This document shows, piece after piece, positions 53,401-61,738 of a stretch of DNA of 64,000 bases. A model generated the notes under the pieces. The model searched no databases and had not been told where the DNA came from. It worked only from the letters and a program-made list of their open reading frames with translations. The DNA is taken from positions 62,001 through 126,000 of the forward strand of contig NZ_MDDR01000016.1 of NCBI RefSeq assembly GCF_001870435.1, read 5' to 3'. This DNA comes from Pseudomonas costantinii (GTDB taxonomy: Bacteria > Pseudomonadota > Gammaproteobacteria > Pseudomonadales > Pseudomonadaceae). A program made the translations under genes and the position numbers. Positions within the stretch are counted from its first letter, which is position 1; every line of letters begins with the position of its first letter.

Positions 53401-53868
53401 AACCTCGACCAACCCCTGGGCGGCGGTCCGGAAATCAACCTGCGCTTGCCAGCGTTGATTCCCGAAGACTATCTACCGGACGTGCATGCGCGGCTGATCC
53501 TGTACAAGCGCATCGCTTCAGCCACCGACGAAGAAGGCCTCAAGGACCTGCAGGTGGAAATGATCGACCGCTTCGGCCTATTGCCGGAACCGACCAAGAA
53601 CCTGGTGCGCCTGACGCTGCTCAAGTTGCAAGCCGAGCAACTTGGAATAAAGAAAGTCGACGCCGGGCCGCAGGGTGGGCGCATCGAATTCGAAGCGCAA
53701 ACGCCGGTGGACCCGCTGGTGCTGATCAAGCTGATCCAGGGCCAGCCCAACCGCTACAAGTTCGAAGGGGCTACGCTGTTCAAGTTCATGGTGCCGATGG
53801 AACGCGCCGAGGAACGCTTTAATACATTGGAGGCGCTGTTTGAGCGCCTCATCCCGAAATCTGCTTGA
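50419..53868 (+). CDS. mfd: Transcription-repair coupling factor Mfd
   Basis: ATP-dependent DNA translocase of 1149 residues that removes RNA polymerase stalled at lesions and recruits UvrA. The UvrB-like N-terminus (about 1-350) leads to the RNA-polymerase-interacting domain (HIDHGVGRYLGLQTLEI), then the RecG-like motor: Walker A VCGDVGFGKTEVAMRAAF, DEEH in LGLVIIDEEHRFGVRQKEQ, LTATPIPRTLNMAVSGMRDLS and QLRGRVGRSHHQAYAYLL. The C-terminal TRCF domain ends the protein. GTG start at 50419 with GGAG 11 bases upstream. Confidence 0.98.
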   Translation: MPVLRLPLLPAAAGKQHWGNLPGAALSLAIAEAASAAKRFTLLLTADSQSAERLEQELSFFAPDLPVLHFPDWETLPYDLFSPHQDIISQRIASLYRLPELAHGVLVVPITTALHRLAPTKFLLGSSLVLDVGQKLDVEQMRTRLEASGYRCVDTVYEHGEFAVRGALIDLFPMGSKLPYRIDLFDDEIETLRTFDPENQRSIDKVDSVKLLPAREFPLQKDAVTRFKARFRERFDVDFRRCPIFQDLSSGITPAGIEYYLPLFFDETSTLFDYLPQDTQVFSLPGIEQAAENFWNDVRNRYEERRVDPSRPLLPPAELFLPVEDCFARLKNWPRVVASQQDVEAGSGRERFPAGTLPDLAIQAKATQPLEALSNFLGDFPGRVLFTAESAGRREVLLELLERLKLRPKTVDSWPDFVKGKDRLAITIAPLDEGLLLDDPALALIAESPLFGQRVMQRRRREKRADANNDAVIKNLTELREGAPVVHIDHGVGRYLGLQTLEIDNQAAEFLTMEYAEGAKLYVPVASLHLIARYTGSDDALAPLHRLGSETWQKAKRKAAEQVRDVAAELLDIYARRAAREGYAFADPKADYATFSAGFAFEETPDQQTTIEAVRADMLAPKPMDRLVCGDVGFGKTEVAMRAAFIAVHGGKQVAILVPTTLLAQQHYNSFRDRFADWPVSVEVMSRFKSAKEVNAAVADLAEGKIDIVIGTHKLLSEDVKIKNLGLVIIDEEHRFGVRQKEQLKNLRSEVDILTLTATPIPRTLNMAVSGMRDLSIIATPPARRLSVRTFVMEQNKSTVKEALLRELLRGGQVYYLHNDVKTIEKCAADLAELVPEARIAIGHGQMRERELEQVMSDFYHKRFNVLIASTIIETGIDVPSANTIIIERADKFGLAQLHQLRGRVGRSHHQAYAYLLTPPRQQITTDAEKRLEAIANTQDLGAGFVLATNDLEIRGAGELLGDGQSGQIQAVGFTLYMEMLERAVKAIRKGEQPNLDQPLGGGPEINLRLPALIPEDYLPDVHARLILYKRIASATDEEGLKDLQVEMIDRFGLLPEPTKNLVRLTLLKLQAEQLGIKKVDAGPQGGRIEFEAQTPVDPLVLIKLIQGQPNRYKFEGATLFKFMVPMERAEERFNTLEALFERLIPKSA

Positions 53869-53879
53869 AGGACGCCCCC

Positions 53880-54449
53880 ATGCGCCTGTTCCGCATTCTG
53901 AGCCTGTTGTTGGTGGTACTGGCGCCTTCGGCATTTGCCGATAGCCCATACCAAGTGGAAATGATCCTGGTGCGCCAGAATGCGGAGCCGGTGATCAACA
54001 GCCGCGCCGCGCCTGAAAACTGGGATGCCGGCGCAGTGCGCCTGGGCACCGACAAAGTCAGCCCGCCGCGCCTGAACAACATCGTCGAAAAGCTCACGGC
54101 CGATAGCAGTTACACCGTGCTCGCACACAAGGCTTGGGAGCAGAACCTCGGCGATCAACCAGTAAAGATCGCGATCACCGACGGCCAGGAACAGTTCGGC
54201 CAGTTTCCCCTCGAAGGCGTGCTGAACCTGCAACTGGGCCGCTTCACTGATATCGACGCACATTTCTGGATCAACCAGTTCGACGGCAACGGCAGCGTGA
54301 TCGCCAGTGAACACCTGAGCCAGACGGACGTTCGCACCAAGAACAACCAACTCAACTACCTGGACGGCGGCCACTTGGCGCTGCTGATCAAGATCACCTC
54401 GCTGACCGCCAAGCCACCTACCGCACCACCGCCCGACATTCAGGACTGA
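53880..54449 (+). CDS. CsiV-family exported protein
   Basis: Protein of 189 residues beginning MRLFRILSLLLVVLAPSAFA, a signal peptide cut before DSPYQVEMILVRQN. The mature YQVEMILV opening and a C-terminal Pro-rich tail fit the CsiV family, which in Vibrio binds peptidoglycan and activates the cell-wall synthase PBP1a through LpoA. ATG 53880 has GAAGGA six to seven bases upstream. It follows mfd by 11 bases, probably in the same transcript. Confidence 0.8.
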   Translation: MRLFRILSLLLVVLAPSAFADSPYQVEMILVRQNAEPVINSRAAPENWDAGAVRLGTDKVSPPRLNNIVEKLTADSSYTVLAHKAWEQNLGDQPVKIAITDGQEQFGQFPLEGVLNLQLGRFTDIDAHFWINQFDGNGSVIASEHLSQTDVRTKNNQLNYLDGGHLALLIKITSLTAKPPTAPPPDIQD

Positions 54450-54458
54450 TCCAACGCC

Positions 54459-57164
54459 ATGCCCCTGACGTCGTCGTTGACCAAACCCCTGGCCCCCTCG
54501 TGGGCCAATCGCTTTAAAGAGCAAAGCCTTGAGCGCGGCCGGCGCTACGCCTTGGAAAACCGGGTGCGGATCGTCGAGTCCGGTGACAGCACCATCGTTG
54601 CCAGCTGCGAAGGCTCGGGCGGTAACGTTTATCGGCAGACCATCTCACTGCGCGAATCAGCCAAGGGCTCGTTGATCCTGGTGGACAGCCGCTGCACCTG
54701 CCCAGTCCACACCAACTGCAAACACATCGCTGCGGTGCTGCTCAAGGTCCAGGAAACCCTGGCCTACCCGGCGGCGGCCCAGGATGCCGAGTTACTGGAA
54801 AAACTCCAGGCCGTTCTGGACAACCGTGTAGTACTGCCGCAGGTGGTGATGGAAGATGTCCCGCCGATCCCACGCCTGTGGCTGGCCAGTGTCGAATTCA
54901 GTGCGTTTGAACCGCGTAACGGCAAAATGCAGCGCTATATCCAGCACCGCGCGGCGCTGTCGTTCAACTACCTGGACAACTACGTCAGCGGGCAGAAAAA
55001 CGCCGATATCATCGTGCGCCAGGAAACCCAAAGCCTGAGGATCAAACGGCATCCCGAACGGGAACAAACCTATCGCGAGCAACTGCGTCTGCTGGGTTTC
55101 AAAATCGCCACGCGCCAGAGCAAGGCCCTGCCGGAAAGCGCCGGCGAGCTGTTCGAGATGGTCAATGACAGCGCCTGGCTGAACTTCACCCTCAATGCAT
55201 CGCCCACCTTGCGCGCCGAGGGCTGGGAGCTGCAGATCGATGAAGATTTCGGTTTCGACCTGAGTACCGTCGACGACTGGTACGCGACTGTCGATGAAGG
55301 CCCGGAACGCGATTGGTTCGACCTGGAACTGGGGATCATCGTCAACGGTGAGCGGCTGAGCCTGCTGCCGATTCTGCTGAACCTGATGCGCTCCCACACC
55401 GAAATCCTCAACCCGGAAAAACTCGCCCGACGCCGCGATGACGAACTGATCCTGGTGAATATTCCCGGCCTGCCCAACGGCCACGGCCCGCTGCAAGTGG
55501 CGCTGCCCTACGGCCGACTGAAACCGGTGCTGGCGACCCTCGGCGAGTTTTACCTACAGGAAACCGGCACCACAGCCCTCCGCCTGGCGAAGGCCGATGC
55601 GATTCGCCTGAACCCGCTGGAAGACCTGCCCCTGCAATGGGAAGGTGGCGAGAAGATCCGCAACTTCGCCCAGCGCCTGCGGGACATCAAGGATTTCGCT
55701 TGCGTGGCTCCCGAGGGCTTGAATGCGACCTTGCGTCCGTATCAGTTGGAAGGCTTGAGCTGGATGCAGTCGCTGCGCCAATTGGACGTCGGCGGGATTC
55801 TTGCGGATGACATGGGCCTGGGTAAGACCCTGCAGACCCTGGCACATATTCTCAGCGAAAAAGCCGCCGGGCGCCTGGATCGGCCGTGCATGGTGGTGAT
55901 GCCCACCAGCCTGATCCCTAACTGGCTCGACGAAGCGGCGCACTTCACCCCACAACTCAAGGTGCTGGCGCTGTACGGCGCGTCGCGTAAGAAACATTTC
56001 GCGCCTTTAAATGACAAGCGCCTGCAGGACTATGACCTGCTGCTGACCACCTATGCCTTGTTGCCCAAGGACATCGAACACCTCACCGCCCTGCCCTTGC
56101 ATGTACTGATCCTCGATGAAGCCCAGTACATCAAGAACCCCAACAGCAAGGCCGCCCAGGCGGCGCGCGAGCTGAACGCACGGCAACGCCTGTGCCTGAG
56201 CGGCACGCCACTGGAAAACCACCTGGGCGAGTTGTGGTCACTGTTCCACTTCCTGCTACCGGGTTGGCTGGGCGACGTGAAAAGTTTCAACCGCGACTAC
56301 CGCGTGCCCATCGAAAAGCGCGCCAGCGATGTGCGATTGCAGCACCTGAACGGTCGGATCAAACCCTTTCTGTTGCGCCGCACCAAGGAACAGGTGGCGA
56401 CGGAATTACCGCCCAAGACCGAGATTATTCATTGGGTCGACCTCAACGAGGCCCAGCGTGACGTGTACGAAACCATGCGCCTGGCGATGGATAAAAAGGT
56501 CCGCGACGAAATCACCCGCAAAGGCGTGGCGCGCAGCCAGATCATCATTCTTGAAGCGCTGCTGAAATTGCGCCAGGTGTGCTGCGACCTGCGACTGGTC
56601 AACGACGCCACCCTACCCGCCCGTGGCAGCAGTTCGGGCAAGCTCGATAGCCTGATGGAAATGCTCGAAGAGTTGTTTGCCGAAGGTCGCCGAATCCTGC
56701 TGTTTTCCCAGTTCACTTCGATGCTCAGCCTGATCGAGGTAGAGCTGAAAAAACGCGGCGTTGCCTACGCGCTACTGACCGGCCAGACCCGCGACCGGCG
56801 CACACCGGTGAAAGACTTCCAGAGCGGCAAGTTGCAGATTTTTCTGATCAGCCTGAAGGCTGGCGGTGTAGGCCTGAACCTGACGGAAGCGGACACAGTG
56901 ATCCACTATGACCCGTGGTGGAACCCGGCCACGGAAAACCAGGCCACCGACCGCGCGTATCGCATCGGCCAGGAAAAGCCGGTGTTCGTCTACAAGATGA
57001 TTGCGCGCGGCACCGTTGAGGAGAAGATTCAGCACTTGCAGAAGGAAAAGTCAGACCTGGCGGCGGGCGTGCTGGATGGTCGTACGACCGGGGATTGGCA
57101 GTTGGGCAACGAAGATATCGAGGCGTTGTTTGCGCCGTTGCCCCATAAGCAAGACAAGCGCTGA
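54459..57164 (+). CDS. SNF2-family (DEAD/DEAH-like) helicase with SWIM zinc finger
   Basis: Large ATPase of 901 residues. A SWIM zinc-binding motif (CTCPVHTNCKH, about 74-84) precedes a long middle region and the two-lobe SNF2 motor: motif I DDMGLGKTLQTLAHIL, motif II LDEAQYIKNPNSKAAQAAREL, motif III LSGTPLENHLGELWSLFHFLLPG, motif V GGVGLNLTEADTVIHYDPWWNPA and motif VI QATDRAYRIGQEKPVFVYKMI. It presumably remodels nucleoprotein complexes such as RNA polymerase. It begins 9 bases after the csiV-like stop. Confidence 0.94.
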   Translation: MPLTSSLTKPLAPSWANRFKEQSLERGRRYALENRVRIVESGDSTIVASCEGSGGNVYRQTISLRESAKGSLILVDSRCTCPVHTNCKHIAAVLLKVQETLAYPAAAQDAELLEKLQAVLDNRVVLPQVVMEDVPPIPRLWLASVEFSAFEPRNGKMQRYIQHRAALSFNYLDNYVSGQKNADIIVRQETQSLRIKRHPEREQTYREQLRLLGFKIATRQSKALPESAGELFEMVNDSAWLNFTLNASPTLRAEGWELQIDEDFGFDLSTVDDWYATVDEGPERDWFDLELGIIVNGERLSLLPILLNLMRSHTEILNPEKLARRRDDELILVNIPGLPNGHGPLQVALPYGRLKPVLATLGEFYLQETGTTALRLAKADAIRLNPLEDLPLQWEGGEKIRNFAQRLRDIKDFACVAPEGLNATLRPYQLEGLSWMQSLRQLDVGGILADDMGLGKTLQTLAHILSEKAAGRLDRPCMVVMPTSLIPNWLDEAAHFTPQLKVLALYGASRKKHFAPLNDKRLQDYDLLLTTYALLPKDIEHLTALPLHVLILDEAQYIKNPNSKAAQAARELNARQRLCLSGTPLENHLGELWSLFHFLLPGWLGDVKSFNRDYRVPIEKRASDVRLQHLNGRIKPFLLRRTKEQVATELPPKTEIIHWVDLNEAQRDVYETMRLAMDKKVRDEITRKGVARSQIIILEALLKLRQVCCDLRLVNDATLPARGSSSGKLDSLMEMLEELFAEGRRILLFSQFTSMLSLIEVELKKRGVAYALLTGQTRDRRTPVKDFQSGKLQIFLISLKAGGVGLNLTEADTVIHYDPWWNPATENQATDRAYRIGQEKPVFVYKMIARGTVEEKIQHLQKEKSDLAAGVLDGRTTGDWQLGNEDIEALFAPLPHKQDKR

Positions 57165-57177
57165 CTGTTAGATCACC

Positions 57178-57261
57178 TTCGCGAGCAAGCCCGCTCCCAC
57201 ACTTGACCGCGTACATCCTGAAGAACTGCGATCGAATGTGGGAGCGGGCTTGCTCGCGAAG
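57178..57261. repeat. REPIN: two REP sequences in perfect inverted array
   Basis: CTTCGCGAGCAAGCCCGCTC plus CCACA at 57178-57202 is exactly inverted at 57237-57261, with a 34-base spacer. This doublet arrangement is the REPIN structure known from P. fluorescens. It lies between converging helicase and nagZ genes. The mobilising RAYT transposase is not in the window. Confidence 0.9.
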
Positions 57262-57276
57262 GGCGCGACGCGGTTT

Positions 57277-58287
57277 TCAGTCGATCAACTGGGCATCCCG
57301 CAACGCAGTAAGCGCCGCCAACCAGCGCGGATCCTGCTTATAGTCCGTCGAAGCAATCGCCTGACCGCGCATCCGCGCAATCCGAGCCGATGGCGTAACC
57401 TTCATCCGCTGCGCAGCGCTCAGCGCCAACTCAGCAGCCGCACGATCGTTACACACCAGGCCCATATCGCAACCGGCGGTCAGCGCAGCTTCAATACGGC
57501 TAGCGGCGTCGCCGACCACATGGGCACCGGCCATGGACAAGTCATCGCTGAAAATCACCCCATCGAACTGCAACTCGCCGCGCAGAATGTCCTGCAACCA
57601 GCGACGCGAGAAACCGGCCGGCTGTGCGTCGACCTGTGGGTAGATAACGTGCGCGGGCATCACCGCCGCCAACTGCTTGCTCAGTCGTGCGAAAGGCACC
57701 AAGTCATTGGCGCGAATCTGTTCCAGGCTGCGTTCGTCATTGGGAATCGCAACGTGGGAATCCGCCTCAGCCCAACCGTGGCCAGGGAAGTGTTTACCGG
57801 TGGCGGCCATACCGGCGCTATTCATACCACGGATAAAAGCACCGGCGAGCACGGCGGCGCGCTCGGGGTCACCTTCGAACGAGCGGGTACCGACCACGGC
57901 GCTGCGTTGATAATCCAGGTCCAGCACCGGGGCGAAACTCAGGTCGAGACCGACCGCCAGCACTTCGGTGGCCATGATCCAGCCGCATTGTTCGGCCAGG
58001 TACTCAGCGTTGGGGTTGTCCGCCAGCGCACGCATGGCCGGCAGGCGCACAAAACCTTGGCGCAATCGTTGTACGCGACCGCCTTCCTGATCGACGGCCA
58101 GTAACAGGTCCGGGCGCACGGCACGGATCGCCGCGCTCAACTCCCGCACCTGGCGTGGATGCTCGATATTGCGTGCAAAAATGATCAGCCCGCCCACTTC
58201 AGGCTGGCGCAACAGGTGGCGATCCTCGGCCGTCAGCCAAGTACCGGCAACGTCGGCCATCAATGAACCTTGCAGGGCAGCAGTCAT
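57277..58287 (-). CDS. nagZ: Beta-N-acetylhexosaminidase NagZ
   Basis: Cytoplasmic GH3 glycosidase of 336 residues that removes GlcNAc from cell-wall-derived anhydromuropeptides during recycling; in pseudomonads this feeds AmpR signalling for AmpC beta-lactamase. The acid/base loop KHFPGHGWAEADSH and the catalytic nucleophile Asp in GVIFSDDLSM are present, with GGLIIFARN and DQEGGRVQRL at the substrate site. The start at 58287 gives MTAALQGSLMADVAGTWLT, matching the family. Confidence 0.97.
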   Translation of the reverse strand: MTAALQGSLMADVAGTWLTAEDRHLLRQPEVGGLIIFARNIEHPRQVRELSAAIRAVRPDLLLAVDQEGGRVQRLRQGFVRLPAMRALADNPNAEYLAEQCGWIMATEVLAVGLDLSFAPVLDLDYQRSAVVGTRSFEGDPERAAVLAGAFIRGMNSAGMAATGKHFPGHGWAEADSHVAIPNDERSLEQIRANDLVPFARLSKQLAAVMPAHVIYPQVDAQPAGFSRRWLQDILRGELQFDGVIFSDDLSMAGAHVVGDAASRIEAALTAGCDMGLVCNDRAAAELALSAAQRMKVTPSARIARMRGQAIASTDYKQDPRWLAALTALRDAQLID

Positions 58288-58440
58288 AAACCTTCCTTAA
58301 ATAACGCACACAACCCGTTGCCCTCACGACGCGCCATCCAGGAGGGGCGCGGGGTGAAAACAACGGGTTGCGAGTAAATAGCTGAAATCGGCATGGCGGC
58401 TAGCTTAGCGGATGCAAGCGGCGGCGCACACCCGGGTCGA

Positions 58441-59148
58441 TCACACCTTGGCGACGGCCGGTGTCGATTTGCTGCGTGGGCGCAACTGTGCAGCAGCCAT
58501 GGTTTGGTCGGTCACACCGGTTTCGGCGCGCATGCCGGCGGCGAGGAACGGCACCATCAAGCGCATCACCTGTTCAATCGAGGTATTGACGCCGAAATCA
58601 GTCTCGGCAATAGCGCGTAGCGCCTTGATCCCAGACATGCTGAACGCCGCTGCACCGAGCATGAAGTGTACGCGCCAGAAGAGTTCGATCGGCGGAATAC
58701 GCGGGGCGGCTTCGTTGACCAGCAGCATATAGCGGCGGAACACCTTACCGTACATGTCTTCCAGGTAACGCCGCAGGTGGCCCTGGCTCTGGCTGAACGC
58801 CAAGCCCAGCAGGCGCATGAAAATCGACAGGTCGTTACCGCTGCGTGGTTGAACGACCAGTGCTTGCTCAACGAGGATTTCCAGCAGGTCTTCCAGGCTT
58901 GGCTTGTTTTCCGGCTTGGTCTGGCGGCGCTCCAACTCACGGTCGAGGCTGGCGCAGAAAGGCCCCAGGAAGCGCGAAAACACCGCCTGGATCAGGGCTT
59001 TTTTCGAGCCGAAATGGTAATTCACTGCGGCGAGGTTGACCCCAGCCTTGCTGGTAATCAGCCGCAATGAAGTTTCAGCAAATCCTTTTTCCGCGAACAA
59101 TTGCTCGGCAGCATCGAGAATGCGTTCAACGGTTTCCGACTGGGCCAT
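58441..59148 (-). CDS. psrA: TetR-family fatty-acid-responsive regulator PsrA
   Basis: Regulator of 235 residues. The N-terminal helix-turn-helix is ETVERILDAAEQLFAEKGFAETSLRLITSKAGVNLAAVNYHFGSKKALIQAVF (about 5-57), then a ligand-binding domain. Position next to lexA-sulA and similarity from memory identify PsrA, which represses beta-oxidation genes and itself, activates rpoS and is relieved by long-chain fatty acids. The ATG at 59148 has GGAG five to six bases upstream. Two PsrA boxes lie just upstream. Confidence 0.93.
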   Translation of the reverse strand: MAQSETVERILDAAEQLFAEKGFAETSLRLITSKAGVNLAAVNYHFGSKKALIQAVFSRFLGPFCASLDRELERRQTKPENKPSLEDLLEILVEQALVVQPRSGNDLSIFMRLLGLAFSQSQGHLRRYLEDMYGKVFRRYMLLVNEAAPRIPPIELFWRVHFMLGAAAFSMSGIKALRAIAETDFGVNTSIEQVMRLMVPFLAAGMRAETGVTDQTMAAAQLRPRSKSTPAVAKV

Positions 59149-59163
59149 GGCTACTCCGCCTGA

Positions 59164-59190
59164 CAAACACTTGTTTGAAACATACGTTTC
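59164..59190. promoter_or_regulatory. Two overlapping PsrA boxes in the psrA promoter
   Basis: CAAAC-ACTT-GTTTG (59164-59177) and GAAAC-ATAC-GTTTC (59177-59190) each fit the PsrA consensus (G/C)AAAC-N2-4-GTTT(G/C) and share one base. They lie 16-42 bases before the psrA ATG, right for autorepression. Confidence 0.88.
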
Positions 59191-59366
59191 AGGTTGTGTC
59201 TTGTCAAGCCTGCGGGTCCGTTTTCCGGCCGGGCAGTCATCTATTTCGGCGCTATTTAATCACATCCTTCCCGGTCTGTAGGCAGCGCTATCTCTGCTTT
59301 GTAGGACGAGTAACAAATGACCGTCCAGCGGAGTACCCAAAAAGGATGATTGCCAAGTTAAGTTCA

Positions 59367-59382
59367 CTGTATATAATCCCAG
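59367..59382. promoter_or_regulatory. LexA box 1 (imperfect) upstream of lexA
   Basis: CTGTATATAATCCCAG keeps the CTGT half-site and CAG end with the correct 16-base spacing but has C for A in the right half. It lies 30-45 bases before the lexA ATG, next to a perfect box. Confidence 0.75.
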
Positions 59383-59385
59383 TCA

Positions 59386-59401
59386 CTGTATAAAAAGACA
59401 G
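59386..59401. promoter_or_regulatory. LexA box 2 (consensus) upstream of lexA
   Basis: CTGTATAAAAAGACAG is a full CTGT-N8-ACAG SOS box, ending 10 bases before the lexA ATG. With box 1 it gives the double-operator autoregulation usual for lexA. Confidence 0.92.
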
Positions 59402-59411
59402 AGCGATCAAC

Positions 59412-60020
59412 ATGCTAAAACTGACGCCACGCCAAGCTGAGATTCTGGCTTTTATCAAGCGCTGCCTCGATGACAACGGCTACCCGCCGACACGAGCGGA
59501 AATTGCGCTGGAGTTGGGGTTCAAGTCCCCCAACGCTGCCGAAGAACACCTCAAGGCCCTCGCTCGCAAAGGCGCGATCGAGATGACCCCAGGTGCTTCG
59601 CGCGGTATTCGTATCCCTGGCTTCGAAGCCAAGGCCGACGAATCGACACTGCCGATCATCGGTCGCGTCGCCGCGGGTGCACCCATCCTCGCGCAGCAGC
59701 ACGTCGAGGAGTCCTGCAACATCAACCCGACCTTCTTCCATCCTCGCGCCGACTACCTGCTGCGGGTCCATGGCATGAGCATGAAGGACGTGGGCATTTT
59801 CGACGGCGACCTGCTGGCCGTCCACACCACTCGCGAAGCCCGTAATGGCCAGATCGTCGTCGCCCGTATCGGCGATGAAGTCACCGTCAAACGCTTCAAA
59901 CGTGAAGGCAGCAAGGTCTGGCTCCTGGCCGAGAACCCTGAGTTCGCCCCGATTGAAGTGAACCTGAAAGATCAGGACCTGGTGATCGAAGGCTTGAGCG
60001 TCGGCGTCATTCGCCGCTAA
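59412..60020 (+). CDS. lexA: SOS repressor LexA
   Basis: Repressor of 202 residues. N-terminal winged helix: [54 protein letters not shown]. The autocleavage site is Ala-Gly in VAAGAPIL (about 86), and the Ser-Lys dyad is Ser in VHGMSMKD and Lys in [10 protein letters not shown]. RecA filament-stimulated self-cleavage induces the SOS genes. The ATG at 59412 follows two LexA boxes. sulA follows after 10 bases. Confidence 0.98.
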   Translation: MLKLTPRQAEILAFIKRCLDDNGYPPTRAEIALELGFKSPNAAEEHLKALARKGAIEMTPGASRGIRIPGFEAKADESTLPIIGRVAAGAPILAQQHVEESCNINPTFFHPRADYLLRVHGMSMKDVGIFDGDLLAVHTTREARNGQIVVARIGDEVTVKRFKREGSKVWLLAENPEFAPIEVNLKDQDLVIEGLSVGVIRR

Positions 60021-60030
60021 AGGAGGCACC

Positions 60031-60504
60031 ATGCAGTTCATGCACACCCCACAACAGACACAACTCTCGCTGTTCGAGGCCTTTATGGCCCAACCCCTTG
60101 CGCCCATCCTCAAGGATACGGTCGAGGCGCCCTGGGGCGCCGAACCAGAGGCGTTCAGTGAATTGTCGTTGCGCGGTGCTGCCGGGAGCTGCCTGAGCCT
60201 GCTGGCGCCGATCCTTCGGGAATTGAGCGAGGAACAGGACGCCCGCTGGCTGACGCTGATTGCCCCGCCCGCCAGCCTGACCCAGGCCTGGCTGCGGGAC
60301 GCCGGCCTCAACCGCGAGCGCATCCTGTTGCTGCAACCACGCGGCACGCAAAGCGCCCAGCAATTGACCTGCGAGGCCCTGCGCCTGGGCCGTAGCCACA
60401 CCGTGGTGAGCTGGCTGAACCCGCTGAATGCCACTGCCAAGCAACAACTGATCAGCGCCGCGCGTACGGGCGATGCACAGAGCTTGAATATTCGATTGGG
60501 GTAA
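60031..60504 (+). CDS. sulA: Cell division inhibitor SulA
   Basis: Protein of 157 residues that blocks FtsZ polymerisation during SOS. The Pseudomonas SulA pattern is visible: FSELSLRGAAGSCLSLLAPILRELSEEQDARWLTLIAPPASLTQAWLRDAGLNRERILLLQ and a central SHTVVSWLNPL. The ATG at 60031 has AAAGGAG six bases upstream. It lies 10 bases after lexA, so both are under the same two SOS boxes, as in P. aeruginosa. Confidence 0.95.
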   Translation: MQFMHTPQQTQLSLFEAFMAQPLAPILKDTVEAPWGAEPEAFSELSLRGAAGSCLSLLAPILRELSEEQDARWLTLIAPPASLTQAWLRDAGLNRERILLLQPRGTQSAQQLTCEALRLGRSHTVVSWLNPLNATAKQQLISAARTGDAQSLNIRLG

Positions 60505-60559
60505 TAGGAATAGCGGCAGGCTAGCTCTGCGGAGGTTATTTTGTTGCCTGTGGGCTTGT

Positions 60560-60694
60560 TGTGGCGAGCGGGCTTGCGCCGCGTTGGGCTGCGAAGCGGC
60601 CCCAAAACCAAGCACCGTGGAATACCTGATGCACCGCGTTAATTCTATTTAGGGCCGCTTCGCAGCCCAACGCGGGGCAAGCCCGCTCGCCACA
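60560..60694. repeat. REPIN-like element with 43-base inverted arms
   Basis: Arms at 60560-60602 and 60652-60694 differ at one base when inverted. Each contains a REP (GTGGCGAGCGGGCTTGC) extended by a further shared segment (GTTGGGCTGCGAAGCGGCCC), longer than usual. Located between converging sulA and a small conserved gene. Confidence 0.88.
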
Positions 60695-60726
60695 GAAGCT
60701 CGCTCGCCATAAAGTCTCACCGGCAA

Positions 60727-60960
60727 TCAGTGAAGAACCCGCGAGCCGTCTTCCTTCTCCGGTTCGCCTTCCGCCAAACGACCTGCCATCTGCACACCAA
60801 CGCTCAACATGGCTTTAGCCACTTCCACGTGCTGGCCTTGCAGGAACGCTTTTGCGTCCTCTGAAAAATCCAGGATAACCAGAGAACCCTCGTCCTCAGC
60901 CCGGCGCAGCTCGATTCGGCCGTCAGGCAGTTCAACAATTTCCAGAAAGGACGTCGGCAT
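60727..60960 (-). CDS. Conserved small hypothetical protein next to lexA-sulA
   Basis: Seventy-seven residues from ATG 60960 (MPTSFLEIVELPDGRIELRR), preceded by GGAGA about 11 bases upstream; the frame is open for 40 more codons but the upstream part looks less conserved. No signal peptide or membrane segment. From memory P. aeruginosa has a similar small gene in the same place between sulA and topA. No function known. Confidence 0.78.
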   Translation of the reverse strand: MPTSFLEIVELPDGRIELRRAEDEGSLVILDFSEDAKAFLQGQHVEVAKAMLSVGVQMAGRLAEGEPEKEDGSRVLH

Positions 60961-61090
60961 AAAAGTCTGTTCTCCACGAAAGGCCGGGATTATATCAGTC
61001 ATCCACCCAGCCTCGCTGAGGATCTGCACAGGTTTCTTTACGGCTTGATGAATGGTGTTATCTGAATCTACCCAAAACAATGAGGGCGTC

Positions 61091-61612
61091 TCAGCACTCG
61101 TTCAACCCTTCGCGAAACCGCAGCGCCAACTTTTTCAGCTCCTGACGCCAGCTTTCCAGCTCTTTACGGCTCAGTGGCTTGGGTTCATCCTCCTCCAGGG
61201 CAACGGCTACAATCAGCGGCTGCGTCACGTCACCCTTGGGCACATGGGGAATGCGTGGCGGTTGGAACATGTCGCCATGAGCCTTGAGCAGACGCGCTAC
61301 CCAACTGTCAGGGCTTTGGGCCATTTCCACTAACTCGGCCAACTCAGGGATGGCCATGCTCTCCAGCACCTCACGGGTCATGATCAGCTCCGCACGGGGT
61401 GAACCGGCCTGCGGCAATCGATAGAACCCGGCGATTTCATGGCACAGCCCCAGCAAAGCGCCGTAGAGGTGAAATAACGCCGCTTCACGCCCAGCCTGGA
61501 CCAGCGCAATGGCATTCATCTCCTTCCCTTCCTCGGCACGGCCAAGGGCTTCCAGGGACAAACCCGCGAAGTAAATTTTCTGGTTGGTACGGGTATAGAG
61601 TTCGTTGGCCAT
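61091..61612 (-). CDS. DUF6586-like conserved hypothetical protein
   Basis: Protein of 173 residues, mostly helical, starting MANELYTRTNQKIYFAGLSL. Internal features include EGKEMNAIALVQAGREAALFHLYGALLGLCHEIAGFY and a C-terminal LSRKELESWRQELKKLALRF. No signal peptide. The ATG at 61612 has GGAG nine to ten bases upstream; the frame is open further. It lies between topA and the small gene as in other pseudomonads, from memory. Function unknown. Confidence 0.82.
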   Translation of the reverse strand: MANELYTRTNQKIYFAGLSLEALGRAEEGKEMNAIALVQAGREAALFHLYGALLGLCHEIAGFYRLPQAGSPRAELIMTREVLESMAIPELAELVEMAQSPDSWVARLLKAHGDMFQPPRIPHVPKGDVTQPLIVAVALEEDEPKPLSRKELESWRQELKKLALRFREGLNEC

Positions 61613-61688
61613 AACGGCAATCTCCACAACGAATAAGCGTGATGCTGGCTCAACAGTGTCACGGATCAGCCGAACGCACTGCAAGCGC

Positions 61689-61719
61689 AAAAAAAGGCCG
61701 CCTATACAGGCGGCCTTTG
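61689..61719. terminator. Terminator downstream of topA
   Basis: AAAGGCCGCC pairs with GGCGGCCTTT around TATACA, with an A run on the left that becomes a U run in the leftward topA transcript. It lies 20 bases past the topA stop. Confidence 0.9.
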
Positions 61720-61738
61720 TCGTTCGTAGATTAGTCGA

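Noticed and set aside
60007..60615. A 200-codon minus-strand frame opposite sulA
   Set aside because: sulA has a strong ribosome site, SOS-operon context and family similarity; the opposite frame has Gln/Ala-rich low-complexity composition.
10163..60694. The many GTGGGAGCGGGCTTGC-type repeats as a CRISPR array
   Set aside because: They are scattered single or paired REP elements in different gene gaps, not regularly spaced repeats with spacers, and no cas gene is present.
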